This document shows, piece by piece, positions 31,918-40,544 of a stretch of DNA of 64,000 bases (position 1 is the stretch's first letter; each line of letters begins with the position of its first letter). The stretch lies in the NCBI RefSeq assembly GCF_020536995.1, contig NC_068359.1:80736454-80800453 (forward strand), written 5' to 3'. This DNA comes from Dreissena polymorpha. Its lineage: Eukaryota; Mollusca; Bivalvia; Myida; Dreissenidae. Below the pieces are notes generated by a model, which worked only from the letters and a program-made list of their open reading frames with translations, had not been told where the DNA came from and searched no databases. The position numbers were made by a program, and so were the translations under genes.

Positions 31918-32468
31918 ACCTCATGACGTTATTAATGATGATGATCCCTGGATCCCTATGTTAAGTGTCCTGGTTTCTGATTGTGAAATCATGATGAATT
32001 GTGTGAAATCATGATTCATTTCGCGAAATCATGATGAATTGTGTGAGATTGTGTTACAAACTGAAAACTACAATTGTATATAAGCTGAACTGTTATTCAT
32101 AAGTATGAATGAAAAATATTTGTCGCAGAACTTTTTGTGCAATGTTCATGGATGGCTATTGAAATTGTAAAATCATTATTGGTGTGCAAAAGTTTTCTTT
32201 GATTTTGGGGTTTACGGATCCACAAATTCAACACAGACACATTCGAAAATGACTGATTACAGATTTGACAATGCCACATTTGTGTTTTTGCATAATTTTA
32301 AATCCATGAAGTAACGAACCGATGATGGTCTTTTAACCACCCAATTTCTTGCACCAGAATATGTATGATTTTACAGTATATCAGGTAGAGAAAAAAGCAT
32401 TCAGAGTAATTTTAGTATTAAAAAATAATTGAACCTTGGATTTTAGTGTAATTGTGTTCGAAAGTATA
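31918..32468. other. Gene-free stretch with a short triplication
   Basis: Three copies of 'gaaatcatgat' at about 20-bp spacing lie at 31984-32035. The rest is AT-rich with no gene. Confidence 0.45.
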
Positions 32469-32730
32469 TGAGTCGTGTTCTGAGAAAACTGGGCATAATG
32501 CTTGTGCGTTAAGTGTCATCCAAGATTAGCCTGTGCAGTCCACACAGGCTAATCAGGCATGCCACTTTCCGCTTTTATGATATCTTTTGTTTAAATGAAG
32601 TCTCTTCTTAGCAAAAATCAAATTTAGGCGGAAAGTGTCGTGCCTGATTAGCCTGTGTGGACTGCACAGGCTAATCTGGGATGACACTTTACACACATGC
32701 ATTATGCCCAGTTTTCTCAGAACAGACTCA
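32469..32730. mobile_element. MITE family 1, nearly complete copy
   Basis: The left end 'gagtcgtgttctgagaaaac' and right end 'gttttctcagaacagactc' are inverted. The arms carry 'gattagcctgtgcagtccac' and 'gattagcctgtgtggactgc'. The centre has 'gtttaaatgaagtctcttct'. 262 bp. No convincing target-site duplication beyond 'at'. Confidence 0.9.
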
Positions 32731-32954
32731 TGTTATTTTACTTTTTTGACCACTTCAGTGACTTTTACTAACAATAGGGACATTGATGATTGTTTATCAA
32801 TTAATCTGTAAAGGCCTTTTCTTAGTACTCATGTGGGAGTTGTCATCGAGACTATGGTATATTTATATGGTGAATTTAAATGGAATAATTGTTAGATATA
32901 TTTTTTCAGTATATGTGCTGTTCTTCTTTTACCATTAAATAGATAATTTGACTT

Positions 32955-33180
32955 TTTATGCCCCCTTTCGGAGAAAAGGGGGTATATAGTTTTGGCACTG
33001 TCTGTCAGTCAGTCTGTCTGTCAGTCTGTCACACTTTTCGTGTCCACTCTCTAACTCAAATAGTTTTCATCCGATCTTTACGAAACTTGGTCAGAAGCTG
33101 ATCTAGACAATATCTACGTCAAGTTCGAATATGGGTCATGCCGGGTCTAAAACTAAGTCACGGGGTCAAAAAAACAAATC
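32955..33180 (+). mobile_element. Tandem-array element start (hairpin, CTGT tract, one monomer)
   Basis: Hairpin 'tatgccccctttcggagaaa' then 'agggggtata', a CTGT/CAGT tract (32999-33030), then one monomer with 'tccactctctaactcaaata' and 'ttggtcagaagctgatctag'. It merges directly into the repeat at 33170-34000. Confidence 0.7.
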
Positions 33181-34000
33181 CAAGGAAAGTAATAAGCTTT
33201 AAATAGACATAATTGTCTGACCTGCCAAATTATTTATTTTTGTTAAATAAATCAAAGCAGCGCAGTAGGCGGCATTGTGTTTCTGACAAACACATCGTGG
33301 TAAAAGGTCACGGTCAAGGTCATCCTTCAAGGTCTAAGGTAAAAAATACAAATCCAAGGGAAGTAATAAGCTTTAAAGGGAGATAATTATTCAATATTGA
33401 ACACAGCAACTTGATATTTGGCAAGCATGTGTATCTCATGGAGCTGCACATTTTGAGTGGTGAATCTACAGTCACGGTAGTAGCTTTTAATTATTTGCTA
33501 CTAAAAATAGAGATTTGTTAGAGACAATTATTTTCAAGGGAAGTAATTTATACAATTATAAATCTCAGATTATATATTTCCTTACCAAGAATTTAAGTTC
33601 TTTTCACAGTTACTGTTAAGATTTTTATTTTTATTTTTTATAACCCAAATGATTATTTGTCAAAGGTTGTTTTTTTAATGATATAATTATCATTTCTTTC
33701 CTGTAATTATTTGTGAATGGTAGGGTTCATTGCATACCTGTGGACTTATGTCCATAGATACATGTTGAACTTTGGCTATGATCTCTTTGATAAACCACAG
33801 GCCTTGGTTGTCAATGATGTCTGACTTGGTCATTTTTTACTGTCTACAGACCCCCCCCCCAGTTGGATTGGACAAAATCCAAGAGAAGTAATAAGCTTTA
33901 AAGGGAGATGATTTCTATACCTGCCAAATGATAAATATAATTTTTATTTCAAAGCGGTGCAGTAGGGGGCATTGTGTTTCTGACGAACACATCTCTTGTT
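33170..34000 (+). mobile_element. Composite dispersed repeat, uninterrupted copy
   Basis: Partner of 25745-27136 without the nested insertion. Ends 'gacgaacacatctcttgtt' at 34000. A C-run at 33847-33857 replaces 'cccctacccct' of the other copy. Confidence 0.75.
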
Positions 34001-34946
34001 AAAATATAGAACTCTTTACTACTAAGTTGGAAAAACAAAATTATTATAGTCTAAAATTTATTTAAATACATAAAAATCAATACTTATGTAATAATTAGTT
34101 TTTAATTTCGCCTGAGCAAGAAAAAAAATCATATTTATATTTTGTATATCTGAGGAAGACTTTTCATTCTTTTATCTTTTGAAATTGTAAGATTTTCTTT
34201 TCTAGAGCAATTTAAATTCATTTATATTTTGGATTCAGTGTTGTGACTTTTGTGGATTTTGTTTCCAGAAGTTGTTTAGTCAATTGTTTGCATTTAATGC
34301 CTTGAAATTGTGTTAATTATAAAAACTAATCGCATGCCAACAAGAAAGGTGTATATATTGTTGATTTAACAGTAATTCGTATTGCACTGTTATCAATTAT
34401 GAAACTACAGTATTTTATTGTGTACAATTAGTTATTATGAATAATGTGTTCATAAGTACTTTTGACAAAAAAGTTAAGAAAATCGTTCACAGAGTAGCAA
34501 TTTTTGGTAGCGTTTCTTGTGAATATTTGTCTAGGTAATGGACAGTTATAAACACCATCAGAAGTGTACTACCCAAATAACATTACGGAGTCCATGGCGA
34601 TCACTTATTACGTATTTAAACGAGGCTTTAAGGAGAACTGTACCTTGAGATTTTTTATACACGCAGTGTGTTTAATAAGATGCTATTTTTACACGGTAAT
34701 GCAGTTTAAATTTTATTTCCATAAGACCAGCTGTGTTCCAAAGTTTGCGATTTCTGCCGAAAATTTGTCTGCATTGTTGAACGGTTTTAATTTAAATTTC
34801 GCGCCGAATTATCATGTTACCTTCCGTATTTTCAAAACGGAAGACCAACGGTACCTTTTATTTTTAAAAAAAATCCCACAGAAAGTATAAGATTCGTAAC
34901 ATGTATTAGTAACTCAAGTTACCGCAGCTCTCAATGGATGCTTTTT
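34001..34946. other. Gene-free AT-rich stretch
   Basis: A 108-codon plus-strand frame (34564-34890) has no recognised domain, a composition like its surroundings and no splice support. It is probably chance. Confidence 0.45.
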
Positions 34947-36421
34947 AGCTCACCTGATTGCTCAGGTGAGCTTTTGTGACCGGTCTTTGTCCGTCGTATG
35001 TCCGTACGTCCGTTAACATTTGCTCGTAAACACTCTAGAGGCCACATTTCTTGTCCCATCTTCATGAAACTTGGTCAGAAGCTTTATCCCAATGAAATCT
35101 CAGCCGAGTTTGAAACTGGGTTGTGCCGGGTCAAAAACTAGGTCACTAGGTCAAAAAAATGAAAAACCTTGTAAACACTGTAGAAGTCACATTTCATGCC
35201 CAATCTTCATGAAAATTGGTCAAAACATTGGTCCATGTCTCGGATTTGTTTGAAAATGGTCGAGATCGGCGAAAAAACATGGCCGCCAGTGGGCGGGGCA
35301 TTTTTCTCTATATGTATATAGTGGCAGTTTTCCCTATTTGGCTATAGAGAAACCTTATAAACACTCTAGAAGTCACAATTTTTGCCCAATCATCATGAAA
35401 GTTGGTCAAAACATTGATTTTATTGATGATTTCTCGGACGAGTTTGAAAATGGACGGGATCGCAAAAAAAACATGGCCGCAAGTGGGCGGGGCATTTTTC
35501 TCTATATGTATATAGTGAAAACATGTGAACACAGTAGAAGTCACATTTTTGGCCCAATTTGTATGAAGTTTGCTCTGAACATTTGTTTCCTTGTTACGAG
35601 AGTTGAGTTCAAAAATGGTTTCGGTAAGTTGAAAAACATGGCTGCTGGGAGGGGGGCAGTTTTCTCATTATGCCCCCCCCCCCCCCCCTTCGAAGAAGAG
35701 GGGGTATATTGTTTTGCTCATGTCGGTCTGTCCGTCCACCAGATGGTTTCTGAATGATAACTCAAGAGCGCTTATGCCAAGGATCATGAAACTTCATAGG
35801 TACATTGATCAGGACTCGCAGATAACCCCTATTGATTTTCAGGTCACTAGGTCAAAGGTCAAGGTCATGATGACCCGAAATAGTAAAATGGTTTCCGAAT
35901 GATAACTCAAGAACGCTTATGCCTAGGATCATGAAACTTCATAGAAACATTGATCATGACTCGCAGATGACCCCTATTGATTTTCAGGTCACTAGGTCAA
36001 AGGTCATGATGACCGGAAAAAGTAAAATCGTTTCCAGATGATATCTCAAGAACGCTTAGGCCTAGGATCATGAAACTTCATAGGTACATTGATTATGACT
36101 CGCAGATGACCCCTATTGATTATCAGGTCACTAGGTCAAAGGTCAAGTTCACAGTGCCAAAAAAACGTATTCACACAATGGCTGTCAAGGTCATGGTGAC
36201 TCAACTTAGAAAAATGGTTTCCGGATGATAACTCAAGAATGCTTACGCCTAGGATCATGAAACTTCATAGGTACATTGATCATGACTCGCAGATGAAATA
36301 ATGATGAAACTTGACCAGAATGTTTGTCTGGACAATATCTAGGTCAAGTTTGACATTTGGTAAAGATTGAATGAACCGACTCCTCTCAGGTGAGGGAACT
36401 AGGGCCATTTTGGCCCTCTTG
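34947..36421 (+). mobile_element. Nested tandem-array elements
   Basis: Outer element: starts with hairpin 'agctcacctgattgctcagg' then 'tgagct' (34947-34972), has about four monomers of roughly 170 bp, and ends 'ctcaggtgagggaactaggg' then 'ggccctcttgtt' (36421). Inner element: starts near 35668 with a C-run hairpin ('cccccttcgaagaagagggg') and carries about four monomers of roughly 145 bp ('tgataactcaagaacgctta', 'gatcatgaaacttcataggt', 'cactaggtcaaaggtca') to about 36295. Confidence 0.75.
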
Positions 36422-37117
36422 TTTGTTTATCATATTGGTGTCACTTTATGAGTATATGCCATAGAATAAAGGTTTATTAATGTTTAATCTTGAATACGCT
36501 GAAATACCGTAAAGTTGAAGAGTCATTATCTTGTTTACAGTACTTTTAAATACATTTCAAGTTTATTTTCAAAGACGTTTTATCATTCGTTTACAATAAA
36601 TTTCTGTGTTTACCTTATCTTGATATTTTGTTCATTCATTTTAAGTGTATTATAAACACCGTGCAATCATGACGTATTTATTTATTACGTAGTCAGTAAG
36701 TTTACGTTCGATTGTGTTTACCTATACCGTTGTTTGTGACTTCGTTTATACATAACTAGATATTTGTTAATAACAAAAGAAAAAGAAAACAATCATGTCT
36801 TTGTTGTTTGTTATTTCAATTACATGTATTTGGAAATCCTGGATAATTCAAACCGACCTTTTGAAAATATGTCGCTTTACGTATGAAACAAAACAGTGAG
36901 ACAGACCGGATGTCTTTTTAATTCTACAGTAAGGCCCGAACATTTATTGAACTATTTATATCCATTGTAAATTGTAGGACATGTTTAGTTTGAGAACATA
37001 AAATACTCTCAAGTCATCACTGACAAACCCTTATAGATCGACCTGCAGACACGTTTGATTGAAATACTGGGATTCGGCAAAAACTCGTGTCTTTTTTCTA
37101 AGTATATGTAGGATGTT
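36422..37117. other. Gene-free AT-rich stretch
   Basis: Nothing recognised. Confidence 0.45.
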
Positions 37118-37358
37118 GCCCGGTTGGCTCAGTTGGGAGAGCGCTGTCCCGATACTCCATGGCCGCGCTGTCCTGATACTGCGTGGCCGCGCTGTCCTGA
37201 CACTCCGTGGCCGCGCTGTCCTGACACTCCGTGGCCGCGCTGTCCTGATAATGCGTGGCCGCGCTGTCCTGGTACTCCGTGATCGTGCTGTCCTGATACT
37301 CCGTGGCCGCGCTGTCCTGATATCCCGTGACCAACGAGTTCGAATCCTAGCCAGGCTA
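37118..37358 (+). mobile_element. tRNA-like SINE head with eight 24-bp repeats in the anticodon arm
   Basis: The 5' part 'gcccggttggctcagttggg' then 'agagcgctg' looks like a tRNA acceptor strand and D arm with box A. The 3' part 'cgagttcgaatcctagccag' then 'gcta' looks like a T arm with box B. Between them, 37141-37332 is exactly eight 24-bp units of 'gcgctgtcctgatactccgt' plus 'ggcc' with point differences. A related T-arm end sits at 38270-38300. Because 24 is a multiple of 3, the array yields spurious open frames on both strands. Confidence 0.75.
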
Positions 37359-37654
37359 CAGTGCCGTTTTAAGCCCCGTGGGGCCCATGAGAAGTGAAAC
37401 TTTTGGGGCCCACGCCCCGAGACACTAGTCTGTCTAGTGCCTACTAAACCGCCACTGCTTTTATGGGAGAGGGATTCATCAGGGGAATGACCAAACGTGA
37501 ATGAGCACGTGTTGAATTCAGCTCCAGTCTCATAATGAACATCTTGAACACGAAATCACCACCAAAACAATATGGTTTCGCATATAATAAATGATTATCA
37601 CATGGGAAGACAATGTCACGCCTTTAATCGGTACATAACATTGATCTAAAATAA
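37359..37654. other. Gene-free stretch, possible SINE body
   Basis: Begins 'cagtgccgttttaagccccg' after the tRNA-like head, possibly SINE body. Nothing further recognised. Confidence 0.4.
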
Positions 37655-38065
37655 TTATACCCCCACAAACGAAGTTTAGGGGGATACATAGGAGTGAGCT
37701 TGTCTGTCTGTCGGCCCGTATTAAGTGTCCGCTCTCTAATTCAAGTTGTTTTCATCTGATTTTCACCAAACTTGGTCAGATGTTGTATCTAGATAATGTC
37801 TAGGTCAAATGCGAATATGGGTCATGCCAGGTCAAAAACTAGGTCACGGGGTCACTAAGTGCGTTTTAAACATTCAGCATGGTGTCCGCTCTCTAATTCA
37901 AGTAGTTTTCATCCGAGCTTCACCACACTTGGTCAGAAGTTGTATCCAGATGATGTGTAGGTAAAGTTCGAACATGGGCCATGCCGGGTCAAAAACTACG
38001 TCACAGGGTCACTTAGTGCATTTTTAACATTGAGCATGGTGTCCGCTGTTTTATGTGAAGACAAC
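37655..38065 (+). mobile_element. Tandem-array element with hairpin start
   Basis: Hairpin 'tacccccacaaacgaagttt' then 'agggggata', a short CTGT tract (37700-37712), then about two monomers of roughly 180 bp ('gtgtccgctctctaattcaa', 'aacttggtcagatgttgta', 'gggtcatgccaggtcaaaaa'). Same monomer type as 26272-26817. Confidence 0.75.
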
Positions 38066-38224
38066 ATGCAAAATATTCCGTGTCAATGCGACATGTGAGG
38101 GTATTCGTCACGTCTTTGACAAAGCTCTAGTTGGCTTTGTCAATGTTTTTATTAGTCTAAGTATGTAAAAAAATTATTTCGTCACGATCTCATTGTTGGC
38201 CTCTAAAAGTCGCGGGACCATAGG

Positions 38225-38510
38225 CAGTTGCCTACTCTGCCTACCGGTGATTGGTATTCCAGGACTGGTGGCCCACGAGTTCGAATCCTAGCCGGGCTAC
38301 ACAGCTTGTGTGGGATTGGTCATGAAATTATTTCTACGACCATTCTTTCGCCTATGTCTGATTTATAAAAATGCAGCTATTCGGTACTGTGCCGTGTATG
38401 TGCGTATGTACTAATGAACCGCTTTGTCCGGCCTCATTTGCCCATGGAAAGTCTGAGTAGATAAACAGAGCGTTGTCTTAGTTCCTAGTCGTCTGCGATT
38501 ACTTTTTGTA
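38225..38510 (+). mobile_element. tRNA-like SINE, 5'-damaged copy
   Basis: 'cccacgagttcgaatcctag' then 'ccgggctac' repeats the T arm of 37118-37358. Here it is followed by a different body ('ttggtcatgaaattatttct', 'gattt ataaaaatgcagct'). No expanded 24-bp array is present. Confidence 0.5.
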
Positions 38511-38514
38511 AGAT

Positions 38515-39019
38515 ATGTAAGATTTTTTTTGTCTCTGCGCATCCGTTGAGAATCCAAACGGGCAGATACGCCCAAAATAACATATCACGAAATGAACGTT
38601 ATTGTTTATGTTGTAATGACTTGGATTTAGAAGATGAATACCATTTTAAATGTATATGCCGCTGTTACACCGATTTAAGAAACAAATATTTAAGCCGTAT
38701 ATTTTATATTAACCATTCTGTACATAAATTCCAAAAGATAGTTCCATGTGACAAATCAGTTATTTATAATGTATGTAAATATATCAAAGAAGCTCTATTT
38801 ATAAGAAATACGGTTCTTAATAATTATGTTCAACAAATGTCATTACCGCCTTGATAGTTTATTAGTATTTGTATTTGTTCGCGTGTTTTTTTATGTTATT
38901 TAATGTTTTGTTGTTATACCTAGTTACGTGACAGAAAATAATGTGTATACTGTGTACTTTAGTATGAAGACGATGTACTTGTGTATAAGTCTGAATAAAC
39001 TGTCTGTCTGTCTGTCTGT
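38515..39019 (+). mobile_element. LINE 3' end, 5'-truncated
   Basis: Carries the C-terminal coding end (38546-38854), an AT-rich 3' UTR, and a terminal 'gaataaactgtctgtctgtc' tail. The tetranucleotide (CTGT)n tail at 39000-39019 is the sort of 3' end LINEs acquire by target-primed reverse transcription. Only the last part of the element is present. Confidence 0.7.
38546..38854 (+). pseudogene. LINE ORF2 C-terminal fragment
   Basis: Reads LRIQTGRYAQNNISRNERYC (from just upstream of the first Met), then LCCNDLDLEDEYHFKCIC, LRNKYLSRIF and a stop after MSLPP. The Cys/His pattern C-x2-C...DE-x-HF-x3-C is typical of the region after the RT in several LINE families. No catalytic domain remains. Confidence 0.7.
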
Positions 39020-39262
39020 CACGGCAAAATATCACAACAAATCAATCTATATGAACGTGGATAGCGGTTTCTCCATTCTGACACAATCATTCGCGCGTCT
39101 TTCTCACAATCCCAAAACGCTTACAAGAATACCTAATTAAGACTTACAGCGTAAACTTCTTCCTGGTCATCTATTGTTATAATTTGTGCACATACATATT
39201 TCAGCGTATACACTTAACCTTTGCAAAAACGCAATTTACAGTATTCGTTTAGAAACCTTGAT

Positions 39263-39390
39263 ATGGTTCAATATATAAAATTGAATATCACAAAGAAATT
39301 CTTTTTCTACCAAACTGAACAATAACATGGTTCAATATATAAAATTGAATATCACAAAGAAATTCTTTTTCTACCAAACTGAACAATAAC
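39263..39390. repeat. Exact 64-bp tandem duplication
   Basis: The unit 39263-39326 is repeated at 39327-39390 with no visible difference (starts 'atggttcaatatataaaatt', ends 'accaaactgaacaataac'). The lack of divergence suggests a recent event or an assembly artefact. Confidence 0.9.
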
Positions 39391-39748
39391 TGTGTTCTTG
39401 CAGAATTTTTGGAACGATGCACGAATTATCATTTCAAGGGTTTTTCATTACGATTGAATCATTTCCCATTCAAGATAAAAACTAAACAAAACCTGACAAT
39501 AAATTACTTCACGTATTGATAGATTCAAACGGGCAAACTTACGGACCGACAAACGACAATGTGCGCGATGTTGAGTGAAATGAGAGAACTGAGTTGATTA
39601 TTTTGCTAGTTTTGTTCTTACTTAAGATTTCGTTTTGAGAAAAAAATCAATCACAATCCGTACAGTCTTAAGCTAAAAAACTCAGACATGCGCTTGCATT
39701 AAGGCATATCGATACATACAAGATATCAACGGGCGCGTTTTAGCATGA
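39391..39748. other. Gene-free stretch
   Basis: Nothing recognised. Confidence 0.4.
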
Positions 39749-39998
39749 ACCGCGTTCATGGAAAACTGGGATTAATGCATGTGCGTAAAGTGTTACCATA
39801 GATTAGCCTGTGCAGTCCGCATAGGCTTATCATGGACGACATATTCCGCTGTCATGGATTTTCTTATTTAAGGAAATATCTTCTAAAGCTTAATCCTGTA
39901 AAGGCGGAAAGGGTCGTACCTTATTAGCCTGTGCGGACTGAACAGGCTTATCTGGGGTGACACTTAACGCATATGCATTAAACCCTGTACGCGACACT
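39749..39998. mobile_element. MITE family 1, diverged copy
   Basis: 'attaatgcatgtgcgtaaag', 'gattagcctgtgcagtccgc', then 'attagcctgtgcggactgaa' and 'cgcatatgcattaa'. The outermost ends (aaccgcgttcatgg / ctgtacgcgacac) are weakly inverted. Confidence 0.85.
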
Positions 39999-40544
39999 TA
40001 TGTTCACAGCTATTACTAGCAGTGTATAGCCTTGCACCCATATGCCGCACTAAATAATTTATAAACACCTTAAACGGTTTTATGTTTGATTAAAAAGATT
40101 TTTCTTCTAGAATAATAATTGTTATCTACTATTTATTAACATACCTACATAATACATGTACCGGTACATGCAGACCTAAACATTTGATAGATTGGCTCGT
40201 TGAAACAGATCCTGTACATGAGTATTGGGACAAATACGTAAGAACATGATGCCAAATATTGATATTAATGACCTTACTTGTGTTATAAATGTGATATATA
40301 CAATACTTGTTGTAATAGCAACTCTGACAACGGCGATGATTATAATGATAACGTGCTTAATATGAAAATTACCAAGTACTGACCGGTCCATCAAGCGAGA
40401 CACCAGAGAACAAGTAAGTAAGGCCGAATGGCTATATACGAGTTAATATACACAATAATAAAAACATTTCGAACATGTACATGTAGGAATACTGAATTGA
40501 CAATCACTCCAAGATATGAAGTATCTCTCGGTTTAAAGTTTAAA
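39999..40544. other. 3' flank of the TRIM gene
   Basis: AT-rich. Expected to hold the minus-strand 3' UTR; no further gene recognised. Confidence 0.4.

Noticed and set aside
34564-34890. 108-codon plus-strand gene
   Set aside because: Composition matches the flanking AT-rich DNA, and no domain or conserved motif could be seen.
35338-35757. 139-codon frame across 35.3-35.8 kb
   Set aside because: It runs through tandem monomers and a C-run hairpin, and the same texts occur in all orientations elsewhere.
37059-37397. Open frames on both strands with repeated RGRAVLIL or DSAATEYQ
   Set aside because: They arise because the 24-bp array is a multiple of three. The region is a tRNA-like SINE.
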